Shown here: positions 9,608 to 17,779 of the stretch, piece after piece | Layout of the letters: each line of letters starts with the position of its first letter | How positions within the stretch are numbered: the first letter of the stretch is position 1 | NCBI GenBank assembly: GCA_002335865.1 | Contig: DDCY01000029.1 | Location: 471,547-535,546 of the forward strand | Direction of reading: 5' to 3' | Source: Saprospiraceae bacterium UBA1994 | GTDB lineage: Bacteria > Bacteroidota > Bacteroidia > Chitinophagales > Saprospiraceae | Length of the DNA: 64,000 bases | The notes under the pieces: generated by a model | Database searches by the model: none | Seen by the model: only the letters and a program-made list of their open reading frames with translations | Told to the model about the DNA's origin: nothing | Position numbers and translations under genes: made by a program

Positions 9608-10840
9608 ATGATAAAAGATATTATTGCCGCTTCACTACTGTCAATTATATTTCTTGCAGTTTCTACTTCTTGTAAGGGCAGTATATTGGTGAAAAATCAA
9701 GTCGCTTATGCAACTGTTACTTTTCAGTCTGAAAGTGATGTCGTACCAGCCGCAGAGCGTTTAGCGTTATACTATCCTCAGATACAAGATAAGAAAATCG
9801 GTTTGGTAGTGAACCAAACAAGTGTAGTAGATGGTATGCATCTAGCAGACACATTAATGCTGATGGGAGCTGATATCAAACGTATTTTCGCTCCTGAACA
9901 TGGCTTTCGTGGTAAAGCTGATGCAGGAGAGCATGTAATGGATCAAGTCGACATATATACTGGAGCTACAGTTATCTCTCTCTATGGAAATAAGAAAGGG
10001 CCTTCTGTAGAAGATATGGAAGATTTGGATGTAATGATATTTGATATACAAGATGTAGGTGTGAGATTTTATACTTTTATATCTACACTGCACTATGTCA
10101 TGCAAGCCTGCGCCGATCATAATATTCCTTTGATCGTTTTAGATAGACCTAATCCTAATGGACATTATATCGATGGACCAATTCTTGAAAAGAAGTATGA
10201 GTCATTCGTGGGGATGCATCCAGTGCCTACTGTCTATGGTATGACTATAGGGGAGTATGCGAAGATGATCAATGGAGAACTATGGCTGCACGAAGGTATA
10301 CAATGTGACCTCACTGTAATACCATGTAAAAACTATGATCATAATACGTATTACGATCTACCGATCAAGCCATCACCAAATCTTCCAAATATCCAATCTG
10401 TATTTTTGTATCCATCACTTTGTTTATTTGAAGGAACACATGTCAGTGTAGGACGAGGTACAGATATGCAGTTCCAGATTTATGGTCATCCGGCGTGGAT
10501 AGATGCTCCGTCTAAGATCAAGATACAATCATTGCCAGGTGCAAAATATCCTAAGCATGAAAATAAATCTATTGGTTATCGATCTTTACAGGACTTAACC
10601 AAAGAGTCGCTGCATAAAAAGGACGGATTAAATATGAAATACTTGGTAGAAATGTATCAAATGCTAACTAGGAAAGGGGAAACATTTTTCTTAGATAATA
10701 ACTTCTTTGAGAAATTAGCGGGCACAGATCAATTAAGATCACAACTTAAAGCGGGGAAAACTGCTGATGAAATTAGAGCAAGTTGGGAAAGTGGGGTAGA
10801 TGAGTTTAGAATGACAAGGGAGAAATACTTATTGTATTAA
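9608..10840 (+). CDS. namZ: DUF1343 family exo-beta-N-acetylmuramidase (NamZ-like) lipoprotein
   Basis: I choose the second Met of the frame (9608; the first is at 9593) because it directly starts a lipoprotein signal with an AVSTSC lipobox. The mature part matches the DUF1343/NamZ family: KIGLVVNQTSVV, then a DADIKRIFAPEHGFRG-like segment, MIFDIQDVGVRFYTF, VLDRPNPNGHYIDGPIL, and near the end FEGTHVSVGRGTD. In that family these elements form the Rossmann-like catalytic domain that removes N-acetylmuramic acid from peptidoglycan ends. It is expected in the periplasm, lipid-anchored, acting in cell-wall recycling. Length (410 residues) is normal. It ends convergent with the orphan RluA-extension gene. 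Confidence 0.9.
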   Translation: MIKDIIAASLLSIIFLAVSTSCKGSILVKNQVAYATVTFQSESDVVPAAERLALYYPQIQDKKIGLVVNQTSVVDGMHLADTLMLMGADIKRIFAPEHGFRGKADAGEHVMDQVDIYTGATVISLYGNKKGPSVEDMEDLDVMIFDIQDVGVRFYTFISTLHYVMQACADHNIPLIVLDRPNPNGHYIDGPILEKKYESFVGMHPVPTVYGMTIGEYAKMINGELWLHEGIQCDLTVIPCKNYDHNTYYDLPIKPSPNLPNIQSVFLYPSLCLFEGTHVSVGRGTDMQFQIYGHPAWIDAPSKIKIQSLPGAKYPKHENKSIGYRSLQDLTKESLHKKDGLNMKYLVEMYQMLTRKGETFFLDNNFFEKLAGTDQLRSQLKAGKTADEIRASWESGVDEFRMTREKYLLY

Positions 10841-10902
10841 AAAAGAACGACGTAGAAAATTTGAATTTTTCTGAAGCTGTGATTCAATGTTATTATATAG
10901 AT

Positions 10903-11649
10903 TTAAGACAACATCCAAGCCAGAATAGGTCGACATTTTTCTTCGCAGGCAGGATAATATTCTTTGTGTACTTTTTGTTGTGAATTGGACGTGCCCCACC
11001 AAAATTCTGCGATTGCGATGGGTTTAAGGTCATTCATGAAAGCGTATTGTAATAGCTTCGGTGCTGCACATTCACCCGATCCACCTTGCGGCTGTTTACC
11101 TGAAAATATTTCTAAGAGAGATTTACTTTTTTTATCATTATTTAAAAAATAATAAGATTCAAATAATTTCCGTTGCAATGCTTGGGAATGCTCGCTTCTT
11201 TGTTCTATTAATGCTTCTAATTCAGACTCCTTGCGAGGGTCCTTTAACTCTTGAAGTGCACGTACTTTTCTGACAATTACAGATAATTCGGTCATTCCTT
11301 TATTGAGGAAACCACCTTCTTGTAACCCATCATATATAGGAGGAACAAAACCTTCATAATGATTTCCTCCATTAAGCTTACCAGAGAATGCGGACAAGTA
11401 ACCTATTTCACCTTCTACATCGTTGACAACAAGGACACCAAACATTTTGCCGATTGGACGATTATCTTCCACGGGATCTATACCAAAATTGTGATTGAGA
11501 GATGGAAGTAAGGAAGTCTGTAAATCTTGTGCAGCTAGTTTTGCAATCTCGTGTGGGTTAGATTGAAATGGACAAGGAAATTTAATAGGACTCTCACAAG
11601 ATATTTCGTTTGAAAAACTAGAAACTTTTGAATTATTTGAGTTTGTCAT
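10903..11649 (-). CDS. Stand-alone N-terminal extension domain of Bacteroidota RluA-type pseudouridine synthases
   Basis: 248 residues. The sequence carries marks I know from the N-terminal half of long Bacteroidota RluA-family proteins: GKMFGVLVVNDVEGEIGYLSAFSG, GGSGECAAPKLLQYAF, PIAIAEFWWG and a closing YPACEEKC motif. In those proteins the pseudouridine synthase domain with HRLDxxTSG follows; here the frame ends three codons after ILAW, with a clean stop and no catalytic remnant downstream. A Glu/Arg-rich helical stretch (about residues 125-160) sits in the middle. The gene starts 12 bases after the response regulator stop and is probably the last gene of the hemL / kinase / regulator operon. 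Its own function is unknown; a separate short RluA synthase is encoded at 22446-23144. Recognition of the domain is from memory of the family. Confidence 0.6.
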   Translation of the reverse strand: MTNSNNSKVSSFSNEISCESPIKFPCPFQSNPHEIAKLAAQDLQTSLLPSLNHNFGIDPVEDNRPIGKMFGVLVVNDVEGEIGYLSAFSGKLNGGNHYEGFVPPIYDGLQEGGFLNKGMTELSVIVRKVRALQELKDPRKESELEALIEQRSEHSQALQRKLFESYYFLNNDKKSKSLLEIFSGKQPQGGSGECAAPKLLQYAFMNDLKPIAIAEFWWGTSNSQQKVHKEYYPACEEKCRPILAWMLS

Positions 11650-11661
11650 CTGAGTAGGAAA

Positions 11662-12357
11662 CTATCCATTTTCTTGACTAACAAACTTGTATCCAACACC
11701 ACGGACACTAATGAAATACTTTGGATGTTTTTGATCCTCTTCGAAATATTTTCTAAATGAAAGTATGAAATTATCAATTGTACGAGTACTTGGATAAACA
11801 TCATAGCCCCATACATTTTGCAGAATTTGTTGACGAGATACAACTTCATTCTTCCGTTCTATGAGCATCTTAAGTAAAAGAGCTTCCTTGTGGGTGAGCG
11901 TAAAATTTCCGTTTTGTCCCGTAGCTTCGTATGTACTGAAATTAATTTTATTAACACCAAAATTATAAGAGTCAACTTGTATAGGATCGCTGGGTTGTGT
12001 GCGCTGTATGAGACGCTCTACACGAAGGATAAGCTCTTCAAGGTTAAATGGCTTAGTAAGGTAATCATCAGCACCTGACTTTAGTCCTAAGATACGATCG
12101 GCAGATGCATCTCTGGCAGATACAATAAGTACGGCAATTTCGCTATATCGTAGTCTTACTTGCTCCAATATCTGAATGCCATCGATATCTGGTAGCATAA
12201 GATCTAATATAATAAGATCAATGTGCTCAGACTCTAGAGTATGTAGTACATTATGTCCGTCATCGTGAGCAATCACTTCGTAACCTTCTATTTCAAGGTT
12301 CATTTTTACTAGTTTCTGGATTTGTGCTTCGTCTTCTACTAGGAGTATTCTCTTCAT
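11662..12357 (-). CDS. OmpR/PhoB-type response regulator
   Basis: 231 residues. The receiver domain has acidic residues VEDE at 7-10, the phospho-acceptor Asp at 52 in LILDLMLP, and the conserved Lys in LTKPF. Residues about 130-228 are a winged-helix DNA-binding domain ending in YFISVRGVGYKF, typical of the OmpR family. It lies 42 bases downstream of the histidine kinase gene and 12 bases upstream of the orphan RluA-type gene, so they are probably one transcript. The target genes are not deducible. Confidence 0.95.
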   Translation of the reverse strand: MKRILLVEDEAQIQKLVKMNLEIEGYEVIAHDDGHNVLHTLESEHIDLIILDLMLPDIDGIQILEQVRLRYSEIAVLIVSARDASADRILGLKSGADDYLTKPFNLEELILRVERLIQRTQPSDPIQVDSYNFGVNKINFSTYEATGQNGNFTLTHKEALLLKMLIERKNEVVSRQQILQNVWGYDVYPSTRTIDNFILSFRKYFEEDQKHPKYFISVRGVGYKFVSQENG

Positions 12358-12399
12358 TTGATATAAATAATTGTTATTAGTATAATGCTTGGAAACCTA

Positions 12400-13368
12400 T
12401 TATAGTTCTAAGTAAAATTCGCTTCCCTTACCATTTTCGCCAACTTTCACATTTAACTTACTATTATGAGCTTTAACAATTTGCTGTGATATGTACAATC
12501 CGATTCCAGTTCCTTTTGTAGTACGTGTCTCTTCTGAGCCTGAACGATAGAATTGGTCAAAGATAAACGGTACATCTTGCTTGTCCACTCCAACACCTTG
12601 ATCTACTACAGATATTTTTGCTTTACCGTTATTTTCTGTGAGGTTAATTTTTATTTCAGTATGCTGGGGACTGTACTTCATAGCGTTTTCTATCAGATTA
12701 TTAATCATAATTGTGATAGCCTCTTTATCAATAGCTCTTGTGATTCTCGTATTACTATCCAGAGTGAAAGTAAAGTTGGTAAATTGCTGTTGGTACCTTG
12801 ATACGATATCATTCAAGAATCTATTGAGATCAGACTCTTCCATATGGAAACTATAACTTGACTCTAACTTGGCGCCGAAAAGCAATTTATCGACTAATGA
12901 TTCTAATCTATTAGTTTCGTCAAGTCCGTTAGAACTCAGCGTTTGTATTTGCTTTGTATCTAAAATTCTTCGCTTTAGGGTTTCGAATACCAGTTTAATA
13001 CTAGTTAATGGACTATTTAGTTCATGCGTGATGGATAATAAGAAATTCTTTTGCTGCGAGGCTACAGATATCTCTTTTTTATACAATCTATATAGATAAA
13101 ATATTCCTAGAATAAGAGCAATAGCAAAAACTAGAGCTTCTCCATTAATCATAAATTGAAAACTAGTTCGTTCAGCTTGAATATCCTTTAATTCTGATAG
13201 TTGAGTGATGTCAAAGTCTTCGACACCATAAACACGATTATACTGCAGCTGAAGAATTTTCTCTCTAGCATTTAAGAGTGCTGTTTGTCCACGATGTAGC
13301 AGTAAAGTCCACCACGTAAGAGCAGCTAACATATAAACTACGACTACTATGCTAAGCCATCTAATCAT
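12400..13368 (-). CDS. Membrane sensor histidine kinase
   Basis: 322 residues. Transmembrane segments at about 5-24 and 76-94 bracket a short 50-residue periplasmic loop. The HisKA dimerisation helix holds ITHELNSPLTS with the phospho-acceptor His115. The ATPase domain has the N box NLIENAMKYSP, the G1 box DQGVGVD and the G2 box GTGIGLYIS. It should phosphorylate the adjacent OmpR-type regulator. Its start codon overlaps the stop of hemL by four bases (ATGA), indicating translational coupling to haem synthesis. The sensor loop is too short to suggest a ligand. Confidence 0.95.
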   Translation of the reverse strand: MIRWLSIVVVVYMLAALTWWTLLLHRGQTALLNAREKILQLQYNRVYGVEDFDITQLSELKDIQAERTSFQFMINGEALVFAIALILGIFYLYRLYKKEISVASQQKNFLLSITHELNSPLTSIKLVFETLKRRILDTKQIQTLSSNGLDETNRLESLVDKLLFGAKLESSYSFHMEESDLNRFLNDIVSRYQQQFTNFTFTLDSNTRITRAIDKEAITIMINNLIENAMKYSPQHTEIKINLTENNGKAKISVVDQGVGVDKQDVPFIFDQFYRSGSEETRTTKGTGIGLYISQQIVKAHNSKLNVKVGENGKGSEFYLEL

Positions 13369-14660
13369 TTTGCTAGTATTTTGTCCAACGCTTCACAAAT
13401 GTGCTTACTAGCATATGCGAGATCATCTTCTGTGTGTGCTGCTGAAATAAATGCTACTTCGTATCCAGAGGGTCCGAGGTAGATGTTTCTATTTAGTAAC
13501 TCTCCATGTAGCTCAGCAAATATTTTCATACTCGAAGGATCAATGTCTGATGCTTTGACGATACGCTTATCGCTAAATGCCATCCAAAAGATAGATCCGA
13601 TCTGAACAACGTGCATAGGGTAACCTTTTGATTCAATATGATCGCTTAGAGTTTTGCAGAAAGCTATAGTTTTGTCATTGAGCTCTTCATAGAACCCTGG
13701 CTTAAGTAACTCCTTCATAGTAGCTATACCTGCGGCCATTGCCACTGGATTAGCAGATAGAGTACCTGCTTGGTAAACTGGGCCTTCAGGTGATATATGG
13801 CTCATGATTTCATGATTCGCTCCATATGCACCTACAGGCATACCACCCCCGATGATTTTACCAAATGTAAGGATATCTGGAGATACACTATATATACGCG
13901 CTGCACCTTCAAATCCTACACGGAATCCAGATATTACCTCATCGAAAATGAGTAAGACTTTATATTTGTCACAATAGTGACGGAGCCATACCAACCAAGC
14001 TTGATCTTGTAGAAGTAATCCATTATTAGCTGGGATAGGCTCTACTATTATCGCTGCGATGTCTTTATGGTGCTCTTTGAGCGTATCTTCTAGGCCTTGT
14101 AAGTCATTGAGGTCGAGTACGATAGTCTCTTCTGCAAATGACTTCGGTACACCTGCTGATGTGCTTTCACCAAATGTCACTAGTCCAGATCCCGCCTTCA
14201 CTAATAATGAATCTACATGGCCATGATAGCATCCTTCAAATTTTACGATTTTGTCTTTACCTGTATATCCTCGAGCTAATCTGATAGCGCTCATCACGGC
14301 TTCTGTTCCAGAACTCACAAATCTGATCTTGTCAACATATTCATGGTTCTCTATAAATAGCTCTCCGATTTCATTGCCTAATTTGGTAGGCGTACCAAAC
14401 GTTATACCATTCTTTATCGTCTCTGATATAGCTTTTATTACATTAGGATTTGCATGACCTAAGATAAGAGGTCCCCAACTGCCACAGAAATCCAAAAAAC
14501 GATTATCATCCTCATCTATAATATGTGCTCCTTCACCACGTTTGATGAATAATGGAGCTCCCTGAACCGACTTGAAAGCTCTAACTGGACTATTGACTCC
14601 ACCAGGGAAGTATTTCTTCGCTTCTTCGTATAATTTCTCTGATTTTTCTCTCTTTATCAT
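13365..14660 (-). CDS. hemL: Glutamate-1-semialdehyde 2,1-aminomutase
   Basis: 431 residues, the usual length. It converts glutamate-1-semialdehyde to 5-aminolevulinate with pyridoxal phosphate, the C5 route to haem. Visible marks: N-terminal FPGGVNSPVRAF, SSGTEAVMSAIRLAR, the FDEVISGFR strand, and LTFGKIIGGGMPVGAYG, in which Lys268 should bind PLP. The gene overlaps the histidine kinase by four bases and heads a probable four-gene operon. A possible Bacteroidota -7 box (TACTTTTG on the minus strand, 14702-14709) lies 42 bases upstream; I did not find a convincing -33 element. Confidence 0.96.
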   Translation of the reverse strand: MIKREKSEKLYEEAKKYFPGGVNSPVRAFKSVQGAPLFIKRGEGAHIIDEDDNRFLDFCGSWGPLILGHANPNVIKAISETIKNGITFGTPTKLGNEIGELFIENHEYVDKIRFVSSGTEAVMSAIRLARGYTGKDKIVKFEGCYHGHVDSLLVKAGSGLVTFGESTSAGVPKSFAEETIVLDLNDLQGLEDTLKEHHKDIAAIIVEPIPANNGLLLQDQAWLVWLRHYCDKYKVLLIFDEVISGFRVGFEGAARIYSVSPDILTFGKIIGGGMPVGAYGANHEIMSHISPEGPVYQAGTLSANPVAMAAGIATMKELLKPGFYEELNDKTIAFCKTLSDHIESKGYPMHVVQIGSIFWMAFSDKRIVKASDIDPSSMKIFAELHGELLNRNIYLGPSGYEVAFISAAHTEDDLAYASKHICEALDKILAK

Positions 14661-14794
14661 GAAGTTTGTAATTTCTAGTATGAAAATTGCTAATATATCA
14701 GCAAAAGTAATGATATAGAGCGCTGTATTAGTCAGTTTGACGTAAAAGATAGTACTAATAGATACTAATTACGCAGCCTTCATTACATTTACAA

Positions 14795-14806
14795 AAGGAG
14801 ATAATG
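14795..14806 (+). promoter_or_regulatory. Unusually clear Shine-Dalgarno before the HU-SPOR gene
   Basis: AAAGGAGA precedes the ATG at 14804 with a 2-3 base spacer. Most genes in this window lack such a site, so it fixes the start. Confidence 0.6.
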
Positions 14807-15844
14807 TCAAAGAATAAAATACAAATACCCAAGTTGATTTTAGATCATCTACTGCAATATGGCAATACGTCTATATCGGGTTTGGGTACTTTGTTCTATA
14901 ATCACCATTCTGCATACCTTTCAGATGATAAGTTACAGATATTTCCTCCTTCAAATACACTTATTTTTAAAGATAGCAATGAAAATTCTGATCATTTTAT
15001 TAGCTACGTTGCTAATCGATTTGATATTAAACCGAAAAAGGCACTTGAGAAGGTAGACAAATATTCACAGCATATAATCGATAAGCTTATAAATTATGGT
15101 GAAGCAGAAATACCAAGTGTTGGTCAGTTTACTAGAGTTAATGGTGACGATATTAGGTTTTTACAGTATCAAGGAGTAGTGAATTCTTCTTTTTTTGGAT
15201 TACCACCCGTAAATCTTAAGCCAATACAATTCTTTAAGGATGGCGATATGATTAATGCTGCTATGTCTGTATCTACCGAAAGTATACCTAATAGGTCAGT
15301 AGCTGCAACTACTATAGCGACAAAATCGGCATCAAGTAATCCTTCATCTGATAATTACAATTATGATGAGAGTAGATGGTTTAAAGTCCTCTTATGGATA
15401 TTTTGCATATTATTATTGTGTGCACTATTTTATAAAGGATGTGAAGTAGATAAAAAAAATCAAGCCAATCTAGCTTCTGTAAGTTATGTAGATAATGGTG
15501 GAATTGGCGATGCAAATGGTGAAAATGAAAATACCGAGTCCGACTCTTCTAATACTGGCGATAAAGCAGCTATAGTAGATACTATAACTAAGAAAAATAA
15601 TCCAACTGAATGCGTGATTATACTTGGTGCTTATCAAAGTGCTCGTAACGCTATGAAGATGTCTACTAAGATCAGTCAATTGGGCTATACACCATATGAA
15701 GAATACTTTGATACAATGAATGTAACACGTATTGGATTTAAGTTTGACTGTAGAGAAAAGGACCTTTATGACTTCATGCATGAAGTTAGAAAAGAGATTG
15801 TTCAAGATGCTTGGTATCTTGTACCTAGGATAACGGTAAAGTAA
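14804..15844 (+). CDS. HU-CCDC81 and SPOR domain membrane protein
   Basis: 346 residues. Residues about 5-145 hold two HU/CCDC81-like domains (STSISGLGTLFYN and later AEIPSVGQFTRVNGDDIRF). A linker follows, then one transmembrane segment at about 192-210 with positive charges on the N side. Residues about 265-345 look like a SPOR domain (ECVIILGAYQSARNAMKMSTKISQLGYTP), which in other proteins binds denuded septal peptidoglycan. The combination is a known Bacteroidota architecture and suggests a link between chromosome or cytoplasmic DNA-binding folds and the division site; that function is inferred. In the same frame directly after its stop lies a remnant resembling a T9SS sorting domain. Confidence 0.85.
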   Translation: MSKNKIQIPKLILDHLLQYGNTSISGLGTLFYNHHSAYLSDDKLQIFPPSNTLIFKDSNENSDHFISYVANRFDIKPKKALEKVDKYSQHIIDKLINYGEAEIPSVGQFTRVNGDDIRFLQYQGVVNSSFFGLPPVNLKPIQFFKDGDMINAAMSVSTESIPNRSVAATTIATKSASSNPSSDNYNYDESRWFKVLLWIFCILLLCALFYKGCEVDKKNQANLASVSYVDNGGIGDANGENENTESDSSNTGDKAAIVDTITKKNNPTECVIILGAYQSARNAMKMSTKISQLGYTPYEEYFDTMNVTRIGFKFDCREKDLYDFMHEVRKEIVQDAWYLVPRITVK

Positions 15845-16036
15845 TTACATCCTAATCCTGTTAATGATCGATTGTATATATTCAATGATTTAGACGAAAA
15901 GATGTTATCTTGTTTGCTCAAAGATACTCAAGGGAATTTGAAAGGTGAGAATACATCTTTTTATTCTGGTAAGTGGTGTCGTTGTTGGAATCTACCATCT
16001 AGATTTGATTATGAAGTCCGTAGTGAAAGCAATTGA
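15845..16036 (+). pseudogene. Remnant resembling a T9SS C-terminal sorting domain
   Basis: In the same frame as, and immediately after, the stop of the HU-SPOR gene there are 63 sense codons beginning LHPNPVNDRLYIFND. HPNPVNDRLYI is a textbook opening of a T9SS type A domain (YPNPxxDxLxI). It continues with a strand like LLKDTQGNLKGEN and then loses the expected L-x-x-G-x-Y-x-x-x-ending. There is no start codon or signal peptide. It looks like the decayed 3' end of a former secreted-protein gene rather than part of the cytoplasmic SPOR protein. Confidence 0.5.
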
Positions 16037-16086
16037 ACAATTAAATGTCTTCCGTAAACAACACAAATTAATGAGAGAATTATGTT

Positions 16087-17712
16087 TTACAATTTCACCA
16101 ACATCAAATTAGAAACAATTCTTTTTCCACTTCTCAAAATATAACTCCCACTAACCAAGTTTCGTAGATCAATAATTTCTGATTTTGTATCAAAAGTATA
16201 ATCCTTAATGCGATTTCCAAAAATATCCAAAATTACTACTTCTCCAATAATTTCATTACTACTAATCTGTAAATAATCAGCAGTAGGATTGGGGAATACA
16301 TTAATCGATTGCAAATCTAAATCAGATGTAGAAACTTCCATCGTTACTTCGAAATCTGGGTCATCAAACTTATCACATCCCACAGCAAATCCCGGAAGAT
16401 TATTATCTAACCAAATGATACGACTATTAAGCCAATCTTTCATAATGTCAATAGCAATAGCGTGTGAGGGAGCATTCTCAAAAAATAATGGATTGGGCCA
16501 AATGTATTGTCCTAAGATTGGGAATTTTGTAAAATTTCTAACTTGGCTTTCTGCCAACAATACTTTGTGATCTTCTAGATAAGTATTTAAATAGTCTTCA
16601 TTAAGAATCGTTTCTCTCAGCTCTTCCCATCTACATTTCATGGCAGGTAAGAAAGTGATATCATTCAACCATTTATTCCACCAGAATGGACTATTTCCAC
16701 CACATTGGTAATAAATGAATCCTGAGGGGTCTGAAGTCTGACAATAGTCTGCGTTTCCAAATGATAGATTAAAATCCCAAAATGGACCAGCGGTCAGTCT
16801 GCCTCCTTTACTATCTTTATCTTTATGGAAGTAAGTACTCAATCTATAAGCATCTACATCTTTCGATAGTTCGTTGAGTAAAAAATTGTCTACGAATGAT
16901 CTTAGATTGATGTAATGAGTGTAGTGTAGTCCATCATCGTTGTATCCATCATTGCTAGCGATAGCATTTTCGAAGTTGTCTACATATGATTTAATGTATG
17001 ATTTTTGCTCTGATTGAATTGTATTTTGATCAGGATAATAATATTGAAAATTGATAGAATTAAAAGAGTTGTGTGCATCATAATTTGATGCCCAGCCATC
17101 ATAAAATCCCTTGTCAATACGAATAATGTATCCACCTGTAAGTTGATCCCCTTCGACATCTATTTCGTTCAATTTGGCTATGTCTACACGGTTTTTATCT
17201 CGCTTTATTTTTTCCATGAGTACATATATGCCTCTATAGTTATCATTGATAACGACTTCCACAAATCTTGTCCTACTCGAGTAATGGCCCATTTCATTAG
17301 CTAGATGCATGGCGAGTACGTTATTCATCATCGTCTTATCAGAATAAGGGCCATAGAGGATGAAATCTTCTTCTTTAGGAAATCCAAGAAAACTAGTGTC
17401 TATATCATTGCCATCTTCATCCCAAGTTTCAAATAAAAAGGATTGTTTTGCAAATAATTGTGACGATTCACCTCTAATCTCAATTCCACATTTTCCAAAG
17501 TATTCATTGCGTGCGTCGAAAATAGTATTTCTTTCTCCTTCTCCATTGTAGATTATGCCTATTGTTGCCTCTATTTTCGGATCATCTACTATAGGTAGGC
17601 CATTATTAGTATTAACTATAATAATAGGAAGATCCGACGATGTAAAACTGACTTGAGAAATCAGCTTAGAAATAAACAAAAAGTATATACTAAACGAAAA
17701 AAGATATTTCAT
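16087..17712 (-). CDS. CotH-kinase family secreted protein with T9SS sorting domain
   Basis: The second Met (17712) begins a signal peptide with a FSFSIYFLF core; the first Met is five codons upstream. The mature protein has CotH-like features: CGIEIRGESSQLFAKQSFLFET near the start, VVINDNYRGIYVLMEKIKRD, a GGYIIRIDKG strand and a GPFWDFNLSFGNADY segment with the conserved WDFN/D-type motif. The last 75 residues are a T9SS type A domain (INVFPNPTADYLQI). CotH proteins are atypical protein kinases in spore coats; in Bacteroidota many are secreted and of unknown substrate. A second CotH protein at 41618-42988 has a lipoprotein signal instead. Confidence 0.88.
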   Translation of the reverse strand: MKYLFSFSIYFLFISKLISQVSFTSSDLPIIIVNTNNGLPIVDDPKIEATIGIIYNGEGERNTIFDARNEYFGKCGIEIRGESSQLFAKQSFLFETWDEDGNDIDTSFLGFPKEEDFILYGPYSDKTMMNNVLAMHLANEMGHYSSRTRFVEVVINDNYRGIYVLMEKIKRDKNRVDIAKLNEIDVEGDQLTGGYIIRIDKGFYDGWASNYDAHNSFNSINFQYYYPDQNTIQSEQKSYIKSYVDNFENAIASNDGYNDDGLHYTHYINLRSFVDNFLLNELSKDVDAYRLSTYFHKDKDSKGGRLTAGPFWDFNLSFGNADYCQTSDPSGFIYYQCGGNSPFWWNKWLNDITFLPAMKCRWEELRETILNEDYLNTYLEDHKVLLAESQVRNFTKFPILGQYIWPNPLFFENAPSHAIAIDIMKDWLNSRIIWLDNNLPGFAVGCDKFDDPDFEVTMEVSTSDLDLQSINVFPNPTADYLQISSNEIIGEVVILDIFGNRIKDYTFDTKSEIIDLRNLVSGSYILRSGKRIVSNLMLVKL

Positions 17713-17779
17713 ATTTAAAAATACCAATATCCGAATAGTATATAGTGAACAACTTAATTTTTTCTAAAACAATTTACTT

